This document shows, piece after piece, positions 31,323 to 41,692 of a stretch of DNA of 41,692 nucleotides. Numbering within the stretch: position 1 is the first letter of the stretch; each line of letters begins with the position of its first letter. Origin of the DNA: Candidatus Gemmiger stercoripullorum (GTDB lineage Bacteria; Bacillota; Clostridia; Oscillospirales; Ruminococcaceae); assembly GCA_019119365.1 (NCBI GenBank), contig DWXD01000015.1, positions 1 to 41,692 on the forward strand, in the 5' to 3' direction. Made by a program: the position numbers and the translations under genes. The notes beneath the pieces are model-generated. The model was not told the origin of the DNA. It saw nothing but the letters and a program-made list of their open reading frames with translations, and made no database searches.

Positions 31323-32312
31323 ATGGCAAAGATCATTGGCAAACCCCTGCCCAACATCCCCTGGCAGGACCCGCCCGAAACGCTGCGCACCCCGCTGTGG
31401 CGCTATGACGGCAACCCCATCATTGGCCGCGACGGCAACAAGCGCTCCAACAGCGTGTTCAACTCGGCCGTTGTGCCCTATAAGGACGGTTTCGCGGGCG
31501 TGTTCCGCTGCGACAGCCTTTCCATCAGCATGGATATCTTCGCCGGGTTCAGCAAAGACGGCATCCACTGGCAGATCGACGACGAACCCATCCATCTGGT
31601 GGGCGAAGACCCCGAAGTGACCAACCGCGAGTACCGCTATGACCCGCGCGTGTGCGAGATGGACGGCAAATACTATGTTTCCTGGTGCAACGGCTACCAC
31701 GGCCCCACCATCGGCCTGGCCTGGACCGAGGATTTCAAGACCTTCCACCAGCTGGAAAACGCGTTTTTGCCCTACAACCGCAACGGCGTTCTGTTCCCGC
31801 GCAAGATCCAGGGCCGCTACATGATGATGAGCCGCCCCTCCGACACCGGGCACACCCCGTTCGGCGATATCTTTGTCTCCCAGAGCGAGGACCTCATCTA
31901 CTGGGGCCGCCACCGCTACATGATGGGCGCGGTCAAGGGCGACGAAAGCGCCTGGCAGAGCCTGAAGATCGGCCCCGGGCCCATCCCCATCGAAACCGAC
32001 GAAGGCTGGCTGCTGATCTACCACGGCGTTATCATGACCTGCAACGGCTATGTGTACCGCATGGGCGCGGCGCTTTTGGACATTGACGAACCGTGGAAGG
32101 TCAAGGCCCGCGGCAAGGACTATATCCTCGCCCCGCAGACGCCGTATGAGTGCATGGGCGACGTGCCGAACGTCACCTTCCCCTGCGCGGCGCTGACCGA
32201 CGCCGCCACCGGGCGCATCGCCGTGTACTACGGCTGCGCCGACACCGTCACCGGCCTGGCGTTCACCACCGTGGATAAGGTGCTCGATTATATCAAGGCG
32301 AATTCGTTCTGA
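31323..32312 (+). CDS. GH130 beta-1,4-mannosyl-N-acetylglucosamine phosphorylase
   Basis: This 329-aa cytoplasmic enzyme has the five-bladed propeller plan of GH130. Conserved blocks NSVFNSAVVPYKDGFAGVFR, YDPRVCEMDGKYYVSWCNGY, NRNGVLFPRKIQGRYMMMSR and GWLLIYHGV are close to those of characterised GH130 subfamily 2 phosphorylases. Asp in YDPRV is the family's general acid. These enzymes use phosphate to split Man-beta-1,4-GlcNAc (the N-glycan core) or beta-mannooligosaccharides into mannose-1-phosphate. AGGAGG lies 9 bases before the ATG. The adjacent alpha-mannosidase supports an N-glycan substrate; plant mannan remains possible. Confidence 0.9.
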   Translation: MAKIIGKPLPNIPWQDPPETLRTPLWRYDGNPIIGRDGNKRSNSVFNSAVVPYKDGFAGVFRCDSLSISMDIFAGFSKDGIHWQIDDEPIHLVGEDPEVTNREYRYDPRVCEMDGKYYVSWCNGYHGPTIGLAWTEDFKTFHQLENAFLPYNRNGVLFPRKIQGRYMMMSRPSDTGHTPFGDIFVSQSEDLIYWGRHRYMMGAVKGDESAWQSLKIGPGPIPIETDEGWLLIYHGVIMTCNGYVYRMGAALLDIDEPWKVKARGKDYILAPQTPYECMGDVPNVTFPCAALTDAATGRIAVYYGCADTVTGLAFTTVDKVLDYIKANSF

Positions 32313-32326
32313 GCGCTGCGCATGCC

Positions 32327-32553
32327 TCCCTTGTTAAAGGGAGGCGCACACCCCATAGGCCCCCTTGTCAAAGGGGGCTGGCTGCGGGCGTCAGCCCGCA
32401 GACTGGGGGATTGCGTGGTGGCTGCCTGCCGTTCCCGGAAGCGGCGCTTCAAGGCAATCCCTCCGTCATGCCGCTTCTTTGAAACGGCATTTGGCCGTAA
32501 GGCAATCCCTCCGTCACGGCCTGCGGCCGTGCCACCTCACTTTGACAAGGGAG
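32327..32553 (-). repeat. R1 repeat unit inside the glycan operon
   Basis: It begins CCTCCCTTGTTAAAGGGAGG, contains CCCCCTTGTCAAAGGGGG, two copies of GGCAATCCCTCCGTCA and a CACGGCCTGCGGCCGTG hairpin, and ends CACTTTGACAAGGGAGGC. Orientation of the main body is opposite to the units at 28733-29150. It fills most of the 342-base gap. Confidence 0.85.
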
Positions 32554-32654
32554 GCTTATGACCTCACTGCCCGCCGCCTTCCGGCGGCTCGCGATACACA
32601 GCAAACAACATAGGGGAAAGCCCGCGGCGCGGCCGCGGCAGAAAGGGAAACACT

Positions 32655-35822
<3,168 letters not shown>

Positions 35823-35839
35823 CGCCCCGCGGGGCAGAA

Positions 35840-35884
35840 GGGACCTTCCAACAGCCGAACAGCCTGGGGGAAGGCCCCTTTTTT
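35840..35884 (+). terminator. Possible intra-operon terminator
   Basis: GGGACCTTCC pairs with GGAAGGCCCC (one mismatch) over a 19-base loop and is followed by six T. It lies between the GH38 and GH20-like genes and may lower downstream expression. Confidence 0.55.
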
Positions 35885-35940
35885 GTGAATGTTCCGCAGC
35901 CAAAACTTTTCAAACAATCCCCACCATGGAGGTAAATATC

Positions 35941-37800
35941 ATGGACCTTCTGCCCAAACCGAAACAGCGCGCCCGGCAGGACGGCGCGTTCATCCCCGCA
36001 ATCCACTGCCAGATCGTGCTTTCACCCAACACCGCGCCCGGCGCGCGGCTGTACGGCGCCATGCTGCAGCAGGCGCTGGCGGAGTATGCCGGGCTGCAGC
36101 TCGACCTCAACCGCGGCGCGGCGCGCGCGGGGGATATCTCCCTGGCGCTGGACCCGGCGCTGCCCGCCGGGCGCTACCGCCTGACGCTGGCCGAGGACGG
36201 CGCGGCGCTGGCCGCCGGGGACGACGAAGCCCTGTGCAACGGCGTGCAGACCTTCTGCCAGCTTGTGCAGAACCACGGCCCCGTGCTGCCCGCCCAGACC
36301 ATCGAGGACTGGCCCGACCTGGCCCACCGCGGCTATTATTTTGACTGTTCGCGCGGGCGCGTGCCCAAGCTCGCTTACCTCAAGCGGGTGGCCGACCGCC
36401 TGTGCCGCTACAAGATCAACCAGTGGCAGCTCTACATCGAGCACACCTATCTGTTCCGCGACCTTTCGGAAGCCTGGCGCGACGATACCCCGCTGACCGC
36501 GCAGGAGATCCTGGAACTGGACGAATACTGCGCCGCGCGCCACATCGAGCTGGTGCCCTCGCTGTCCAGCTTCGGGCATATGTACAAGATCCTGTCCACC
36601 AAAACCCACTGTGATCTGTGCGAGCTGGAGGATTCCGAGAAGATCCCCTTCTCCTACACCTACGCCGGGGCGCACCACACCCTCAACGTCTCCGACCCGG
36701 AAAAGGCGCAGGCGCTGGTCATCGGCCTGATCGACGAATACCGCACGCTGTTCCGCACAAACAAGTTCAACATCTGCGACGACGAGACCTTCGACCTCGG
36801 CAAAGGCCGCAGCAAAGCCCAGGCGGAAGAGCTGGGCGAGCGCACGCTGTATGTGCGCCACGTCAAGGCGCTGTGCGAGCACATCGTCGCGGCGGGCGGC
36901 GTGCCGATGTTCTGGGGCGATATCATGTACCGCTTCCCCGAAAGCTGCAAGGAGCTGCCGCCCGAGACCATCTGCCTGAACTGGGGCTACCTGCCCGACC
37001 AGCGCGAGGATGAGATCCGCGCCATTGCGCACAGCGGCATCACCCAGTACGCCTGCCCGGGCTGCTGCACCTGGAACCGCTGGATGCCGCTGCTCGACTA
37101 TTCCTACCGCAACAACCGCACCATGTGCCACCATGCGCACAAATACGGCGCGGCCGGGCTGCTCAACACCGACTGGGGCGACTATGCCCATGTCAACGAC
37201 CCACGCCTGAGCGTGCCGGGCGTTTTGTACGGCGCGGCCTTTGCCTGGAACGCCGAACCCATCCCGTTTGAGGAGATCAACGAGGCCATCGCCCACCTGG
37301 AATGGAACGACGCTTCCGGCACGCTGGTCAACGCCATGGCCGCCCTGGCCGACCAGCATGAGATCTTTGACTGGCCGCACGCCGTCAACTGGATCGAGAG
37401 CACCGACGCCCGGCGGGCGGAGATCCTCGCCGATGTCGACCTTTCCCGCATCCCGGCCGCCAACGCCGCCGTGGCCGCGGCCCGCGCGCGCATCCTGGCC
37501 GCCGCGCCGCACCTGCCCGCCGGCCGGCGGGACATCGTGCAGCTGCTGTGCGTCGTGGCCGAAGGCATCCAGCTGTGGAACGACATCGGGACCTATCTGG
37601 GCACGCACCCGGCCCCCGGCGCGGGCGAAGGCCCGGCGCTGGCCGTGCGGCTCGAACACTGGTTCTACCGCTACCGCCAGGAATGGGACAAGACCAGCCG
37701 CGTGTCCGGCACGCCCAACCTGATCCGCCTGATCTGCGCCTGGGCCGACGCGCTGCGCGGCCGCGCCTACGGCACGGTGCAGGCCGAGGGCCTGCGGTAA
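35941..37800 (+). CDS. GH20-like beta-N-acetylhexosaminidase
   Basis: This 619-aa protein shows a GH20 plan: an N-terminal alpha/beta domain (about 1-120), then the barrel beginning at AHRGYYFDCSRGRVPKLAYLKR. The Asp-Glu catalytic pair is placed at Asp281-Glu282 in FNICDDETFD, where classical GH20 enzymes have GGDE. WGDI and WGYLP aromatic/acid motifs follow. The variant motif suggests a divergent branch. The ATG at 35941 is preferred, with GGAGG 8 bases upstream; ATG 35926 overlaps that site. No signal peptide is seen. It would remove terminal GlcNAc from imported glycan pieces, by inference. Confidence 0.75.
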   Translation: MDLLPKPKQRARQDGAFIPAIHCQIVLSPNTAPGARLYGAMLQQALAEYAGLQLDLNRGAARAGDISLALDPALPAGRYRLTLAEDGAALAAGDDEALCNGVQTFCQLVQNHGPVLPAQTIEDWPDLAHRGYYFDCSRGRVPKLAYLKRVADRLCRYKINQWQLYIEHTYLFRDLSEAWRDDTPLTAQEILELDEYCAARHIELVPSLSSFGHMYKILSTKTHCDLCELEDSEKIPFSYTYAGAHHTLNVSDPEKAQALVIGLIDEYRTLFRTNKFNICDDETFDLGKGRSKAQAEELGERTLYVRHVKALCEHIVAAGGVPMFWGDIMYRFPESCKELPPETICLNWGYLPDQREDEIRAIAHSGITQYACPGCCTWNRWMPLLDYSYRNNRTMCHHAHKYGAAGLLNTDWGDYAHVNDPRLSVPGVLYGAAFAWNAEPIPFEEINEAIAHLEWNDASGTLVNAMAALADQHEIFDWPHAVNWIESTDARRAEILADVDLSRIPAANAAVAAARARILAAAPHLPAGRRDIVQLLCVVAEGIQLWNDIGTYLGTHPAPGAGEGPALAVRLEHWFYRYRQEWDKTSRVSGTPNLIRLICAWADALRGRAYGTVQAEGLR

Positions 37801-37821
37801 AAAACAAGAGAGGCTGATACC

Positions 37822-40431
37822 ATGTATCCATACCAAGACCCCGCGCTGCCCGTGGAGCAGCGGGTGGAGGACCTGCTTTCGCGCATGACGCTGCCGGAAA
37901 AGGTCGCCCAGACCGACCAGTATTTTTCCGGCGATTTCACCACCCAGGACGAAAACGGCCGCGTCACGGCGCTCGACCTGGACCGGCTGGACCGGGACCT
38001 GCAGGGCTGCAGCGTGGGCAGCGTGCAGCTGCGCGGCATGAGCGCCGCGCAGGCCAACGCCGTGCAGCGCTACGCCGTAAAAAAAACGCGGCTGGGCATC
38101 CCGCTTTTATTCAGCGAGGAAGCGCTGCACGGCCTGTACACCGGCACGGCGACCAGCTTCCCGCAGCAGATCGGCCTGGCCGCCAGCTTTGACCCGGCGC
38201 TGGGCCGGGCCATGGGCCATGCCGTGGCGGCGGAAGCCCGCGCCGTCGGCGTGCACGAGACCTACAGCCCGGTCATGGACCTGATCCGTGACCCGCGCTA
38301 CGGCCGCGGCGAGGAAAGCTACGGCGAGGACACCTGCCTGTGCGCCGCGTTTGCCCGGGAAACGGTGCGCGGCCTGCAGGGGGACGACCTCGCCGCGCCG
38401 GACGCCGTCGCCGCCGAACCCAAGCACTATGTCGGCTACGGCATGCCGGTGGGCGGGCTGAACTGCGCGCCCACCGCCATGGGCCGCCACGAGGTGTTCA
38501 GCGACTGCCTGCCCGTGTTCGAGGCCGCGTTCAAGGACGCCGGGGCCTGCAACGCCATGTGCAGCTACAACGCCATCGACGGCGTGCCGGTCTCGATGGA
38601 CCGCGAGCTGCTGACCGACGTGCTGCGCGGGCAGTTCGGCATGCCGGGCTATGTCCGCGCCGATATGACCGCCGTCTCCCGCCTGTACGACTGGCACTTC
38701 ATTGCCGAAACCCCGGAGGAGGCCATCCGGCTGGGCGTTTCGGCCGGTGTCGATATGGAGCTGTACGACTTCCCGCACGATGTCTGGCGCGGCGGGCTGG
38801 AACGCCTGGTGCGCTCCGGCAAGCTGGACGAAAGCGTTGTGGACGAAGCCTGCCGCCGCGTGCTGCGCATGAAGTTCCGCCTGGGCCTGTTTGAGAACCC
38901 CTACACCGACGAACACCGCGCCGACGCCGTGCTGCGCTGCCCCGAACACCTCGCGCTGGCCCGGCAGATCGCGCGGGAGTCCATCGTGCTGCTCAAAAAC
39001 GAGGGCGGCCTGCTGCCGCTGCGCAAAGACCTGGCCCGCATTGCGGTCATCGGCCCCGGCGCGGCGCAGGCCATGCTCGGCGACTATGCCGAAGGCCGCG
39101 GCCGCACCGGCGCCGTCAGCATCCTGGACGGCATCCGCGCGCTGGCCGGGCCCGGCACGCGCGTGGAGTACGCGCGCGGGTGCAACTTTTTGCGGCAGGC
39201 GCTCACGCCGTTCCCGCCCGCCATGCTGCGGGACGAGGACGGCCGCCCCGGCCTGACCGGCCGCTATTATAACGGCACGACGCCGCAGGGCGAGCCCGTG
39301 CAGACGCGCAACGACCGCGCCATCAACTTCAACTGGATCTTTGCGCTGCCGCACCCGGAGCTGGACGCCAACGGCTTCAGCGCCGCCTGGACCGGCTGGG
39401 TCTGCCCGGACAAGGACTTTGACGGCTGCATCGGCCTGTCCACGCAGGACTCGATGCGCCTGTACATTGACGGCGAGCTGCTCATCGACGGCTGGGGCCC
39501 GGACAAAAACGCCGACCAGGCGCTTGGTTTCCACTTTGAGGCGGGCCGCCGCTACGCCGTGCGCATCGAGTTTGTCAACGACGGCCGCGGCGCGCGCGTG
39601 ATCTTCGGCTACAGCGAAACGCGCGAGGACATCGACGCCGCGGCGGCGCTGGCCGCCGGGGCCGACGTGGCCGTGCTCTGCCTGGGCGACAACGAGGAGA
39701 CCAGCGGCGAAAACTTTGACCGCACTTCGCTCGACCTGCCCGGCCGCCAGCTGGCGCTGGCCAAGGCCGTGTGGGCCACCGGCACGCCGGTCGTTCTGGT
39801 GCTGCAGAGCGGGCGGCCGGTCTCCGCCACCTGGGAAAACGAGCACCTGCCCGCCATTCTGGAAGCCTGGTTCCCGGGCGAGCAGGGCGGGCTGGCCGTG
39901 GCCGAAACGCTGTTCGGCCACAACGCGCCGTCCGGGCGGCTGCCCATCACCTTCCCGCGCAGCGTCGGCCAGGTGCCCTGCCACTATACGCGGCGGCCCG
40001 GCGGCGGCAAAAAGTATGTTGAGATGAACTGGGACCCGCTGTGGCCGTTCGGCTACGGGCTGGCGTACACGACCTTCCGCTACGGCGCTGTGCGCCTGAG
40101 CGCGGCGGACATCGCCCCCGGCGACAGCGTGACCGTGACGGCCGCCGTCACCAACACCGGCAAAACGGCCGGCGTGGCGGTGCCGCAGGTCTATGTGCGG
40201 GACGAATTTTCCTCCACGCTCAAGCCGCGCCGCCAGCTGGCGGCCTTCACCCGCGTGGAGCTGGCCCCGGGCGAGACAAAGGAGTTCACGCTCACGGTCG
40301 GGCCGCGGGCGCTGCGCACGCTGGGCGCGGACTATGTCTGGCGCGTGGAGCCGGGCGCGTTCACGGTCGAGCTGGGCGAAGACGCCGCGCACATCCTTTC
40401 CGCCGCGCCGCTGACCGTGCGCGAAGCGTAA
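37822..40431 (+). CDS. GH3 beta-glycosidase with PA14-like insert
   Basis: This 869-aa enzyme has an N-terminal GH3 barrel with nucleophile Asp281 in YVRADMTAV. A PA14-like beta domain is inserted in the second GH3 domain (about 470-600, LTGRYYNGTTPQG...SMRLYIDGELLIDGWG). The acid/base Glu630 is in SGENFDRTSLDLP, and a C-terminal fibronectin-III-like domain follows (about 760-865). This plan fits beta-glucosidase/xylosidase-type GH3; specificity for glucose, xylose, mannose or GlcNAc is not readable. No signal peptide. GAGAGG precedes the ATG, 21 bases after the previous stop. Confidence 0.9.
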   Translation: MYPYQDPALPVEQRVEDLLSRMTLPEKVAQTDQYFSGDFTTQDENGRVTALDLDRLDRDLQGCSVGSVQLRGMSAAQANAVQRYAVKKTRLGIPLLFSEEALHGLYTGTATSFPQQIGLAASFDPALGRAMGHAVAAEARAVGVHETYSPVMDLIRDPRYGRGEESYGEDTCLCAAFARETVRGLQGDDLAAPDAVAAEPKHYVGYGMPVGGLNCAPTAMGRHEVFSDCLPVFEAAFKDAGACNAMCSYNAIDGVPVSMDRELLTDVLRGQFGMPGYVRADMTAVSRLYDWHFIAETPEEAIRLGVSAGVDMELYDFPHDVWRGGLERLVRSGKLDESVVDEACRRVLRMKFRLGLFENPYTDEHRADAVLRCPEHLALARQIARESIVLLKNEGGLLPLRKDLARIAVIGPGAAQAMLGDYAEGRGRTGAVSILDGIRALAGPGTRVEYARGCNFLRQALTPFPPAMLRDEDGRPGLTGRYYNGTTPQGEPVQTRNDRAINFNWIFALPHPELDANGFSAAWTGWVCPDKDFDGCIGLSTQDSMRLYIDGELLIDGWGPDKNADQALGFHFEAGRRYAVRIEFVNDGRGARVIFGYSETREDIDAAAALAAGADVAVLCLGDNEETSGENFDRTSLDLPGRQLALAKAVWATGTPVVLVLQSGRPVSATWENEHLPAILEAWFPGEQGGLAVAETLFGHNAPSGRLPITFPRSVGQVPCHYTRRPGGGKKYVEMNWDPLWPFGYGLAYTTFRYGAVRLSAADIAPGDSVTVTAAVTNTGKTAGVAVPQVYVRDEFSSTLKPRRQLAAFTRVELAPGETKEFTLTVGPRALRTLGADYVWRVEPGAFTVELGEDAAHILSAAPLTVREA

Positions 40432-40458
40432 AAAATTAAAAAAAGGAGACGATCCGTT

Positions 40459-41403
40459 ATGTTGTATCTGGGTGTAGATCTTGGCGGCACCAACATCAAG
40501 GTGGCGCTGGTGGACGCGCAGGGCAATATCCTGCAGGAAGCCAGCCGCCCCACCAACCTGCCGCGCACGGCCGAGGCCGTGTGCGACGACATCGCGGCGC
40601 TGTGCCTGCAGCTGTCTGCGGGCCGCAGCGACATCGGCGGCGTCGGGGTGGGCTGCCCCGGCACGGTGGACGACCGCAGCGGGCGGGTGCTGTACTCCAA
40701 CAACCTTGCCTGGGCGGATTTTGCGATGAGCGACTATCTGGAAGCCGCCACCGGCCTGCCCGTGCGCCTTGCCAACGACGCCAACGCCGCCGCGCTGGGC
40801 GAAGCGCTGGCCGGGTGCGCCAAAGGCGCGGACAGCGCCGTGATCCTGACATTGGGCACCGGCGTGGGCGGCGGCATCGTGCTGGGCGGTAAGCTGCTGA
40901 CCGGCTACACCGGCGCGGCGGCCGAACCGGGGCATATGGTCATCTGCGACACAAAGGACGCGCCGCTGTGCACCTGCGGGCGGCGCGGGGACCTTGAGAG
41001 CTACGCCAGCGCCACGGCGCTGATCCGCATGACGCGCGAAGCGATGCAGGCCCACCCCGAAAGCGCGCTGTGGCGCTTGGCCGGGCCGGATACCGTGGAA
41101 GGGCGCACCGTGTTCGACGCGCGCGACGCGGGCGACGCCGTGGCCGCGGCGGTGGTCGGGCAGTATATCCACCACCTGGCTGTGGGCATCGCCAACCTTG
41201 TCAACATCTTCTTCCCGGAGGTCGTCGGGCTTTCGGGCGGCGTCGCCAACCAGGGCGAGGCCCTGCTGGCCCCGCTGCGCGCCGAGTATGAGCCGATGGT
41301 GTTCGGCGCGGCGTATGCCGAAAAAAAGACCCGCCTGGTCAGCTGCACGCTGGGCTACCGCGCGGGCGTGATCGGCGCGGCGCTGCTGGCCGCGCAGGAA
41401 TAA
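40459..41403 (+). CDS. ROK-family sugar kinase
   Basis: This 314-aa kinase has the ATP motif DLGGTNIK (7-14), the catalytic Asp in LANDANAAALGE, a phosphate loop TLGTGVGGG and the ROK zinc region EPGH...CTCGRRGDLE. Zinc ligands His159, Cys171 and Cys173 are present, but the third cysteine of the usual CGxxGC is Asp178. It phosphorylates glucose, mannose or N-acetylhexosamine released by the glycosidases and closes the operon. AAGGAG precedes the ATG. Confidence 0.92.
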   Translation: MLYLGVDLGGTNIKVALVDAQGNILQEASRPTNLPRTAEAVCDDIAALCLQLSAGRSDIGGVGVGCPGTVDDRSGRVLYSNNLAWADFAMSDYLEAATGLPVRLANDANAAALGEALAGCAKGADSAVILTLGTGVGGGIVLGGKLLTGYTGAAAEPGHMVICDTKDAPLCTCGRRGDLESYASATALIRMTREAMQAHPESALWRLAGPDTVEGRTVFDARDAGDAVAAAVVGQYIHHLAVGIANLVNIFFPEVVGLSGGVANQGEALLAPLRAEYEPMVFGAAYAEKKTRLVSCTLGYRAGVIGAALLAAQE

Positions 41404-41435
41404 GACGCGTTTTGAAAAAATCCCGCAAAAAGGGA

Positions 41436-41465
41436 TTGACAAGGCGTGCTTTTATCCGCTATAAT
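41436..41465 (+). promoter_or_regulatory. Promoter of rpmH
   Basis: TTGACA (41436-41441), an 18-base spacer and TATAAT (41460-41465), a near-consensus strong promoter. Confidence 0.85.
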
Positions 41466-41563
41466 AAATGTCTGCAAGGCTGCCCCCATGCACGGGCAAC
41501 GCCGGAAGCAAATTTCCAGGATACCCAAACAGGGGAGACCGCGTATAAAGGAGGAAAAGCAAG

Positions 41564-41692
41564 ATGAAGCAGACTTTCCAGCCCAAAAAGCGTCAGCGCA
41601 GCCGCGTCCATGGCTTTTTGAAGCGTATGGCCAGCAAGAACGGCCGCAAGGTCATTGCCCGCCGCCGCGCCAAGGGCCGCAAGAGCCTGACC
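41564..41692 (+). CDS. rpmH: Ribosomal protein L34 (3' end cut by window edge)
   Basis: Forty-three codons are visible, with no stop before the window ends. The start [18 protein letters not shown] and the very basic [12 protein letters not shown] end are diagnostic of L34, whose normal length is about 44-46 residues, so only one or two codons and the stop are missing. AAAGGAGG lies upstream of the ATG. In most bacteria rpmH is followed by rnpA and yidC near the replication origin. Here the gene upstream is the ROK kinase, not dnaA. Confidence 0.97.
   Translation, partial: MKQTFQPKKRQRSRVHGFLKRMASKNGRKVIARRRAKGRKSLT

Noticed and set aside
38107-41442. Open minus-strand frame of more than 1100 codons opposite the GH3 and ROK genes
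   Set aside because: It is a shadow of GC-rich third codon positions on the plus strand; its translation is low-complexity (Ala, Arg, Val, His, Gly) without any domain. Similar long antisense frames at 4768-6861, 9319-11151, 32556-34472 and 36022-37836 are rejected for the same reason.

Overview
The window looks like the chromosome of a GC-rich, Gram-positive gut anaerobe of the Firmicutes, most likely an Oscillospiraceae/Ruminococcaceae member of the Faecalibacterium, Gemmiger or Subdoligranulum type. Support for this comes from the lipoprotein signals ending in SLAAC, a tryptophan T-box leader, AGGAGG-type ribosome sites, TTGACA/TATAAT promoters, and intergenic spacers packed with hairpin repeats of a kind common in these genomes. 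The assignment is by pattern recognition; no database search was possible.

Layout. Positions 1-2700 are an AT-richer accessory stretch: the end of an XRE-type regulator, then on the minus strand an APH-fold phosphotransferase, a GNAT acetyltransferase and a TnpV-like transposon protein, which together look like the edge of an integrative or mobilizable element. From about 2900 on the DNA is GC-rich core sequence. It holds a TrpB2-type tryptophan synthase beta chain under a Trp T-box (3076-4851), a GH3 NagZ-like hydrolase, a metallo-beta-lactamase-fold hydrolase, and an IlvD/Edd-family dehydratase plus DapA-family aldolase pair (probably non-phosphorylative sugar-acid breakdown). That pair is bracketed by two roughly 1 kb repeat arrays in opposite orientation. 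A DUF368 (PopT-like) lipid-carrier transporter and an orphan membrane protein follow.

Positions 14771-19515 carry a complete phosphate uptake operon, pstS-pstC-pstA-pstB-phoU, preceded by TTTACC/TTGTACC-type repeats that could be a Pho box. Next come a half-size EamA transporter and an M24 aminopeptidase on the minus strand. A metal-chaperone-type pair follows: a COG0523 GTPase with a very His-rich insert, and a second COG0523-like protein that appears fused to a YcgQ/DUF1980-like domain. A small HD-domain protein closes this part.

Positions 25340-41403 form a glycan-utilisation locus. It has a divergent LacI-family regulator, two LplB/LplC-type sugar ABC permeases, a lipoprotein solute-binding protein, a GH130 mannosyl-GlcNAc phosphorylase, a GH38 alpha-mannosidase, a GH20-like hexosaminidase, a GH3 enzyme with a PA14-like insert, and a ROK kinase. 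Together these could import N-glycan-derived mannosides, trim alpha-mannose, split Man-beta-1,4-GlcNAc by phosphorolysis, remove beta-linked terminal sugars and phosphorylate the released monosaccharide. No transporter ATPase is encoded here. The window ends inside rpmH, the usual start of the rpmH-rnpA-yidC block near the replication origin.

The most unusual items are the covarying hairpin arrays and their inverted arrangement, an ORF-less promoter-dyad-terminator unit at 7818-8013, the COG0523-YcgQ-like fusion, and the permuted PstS.
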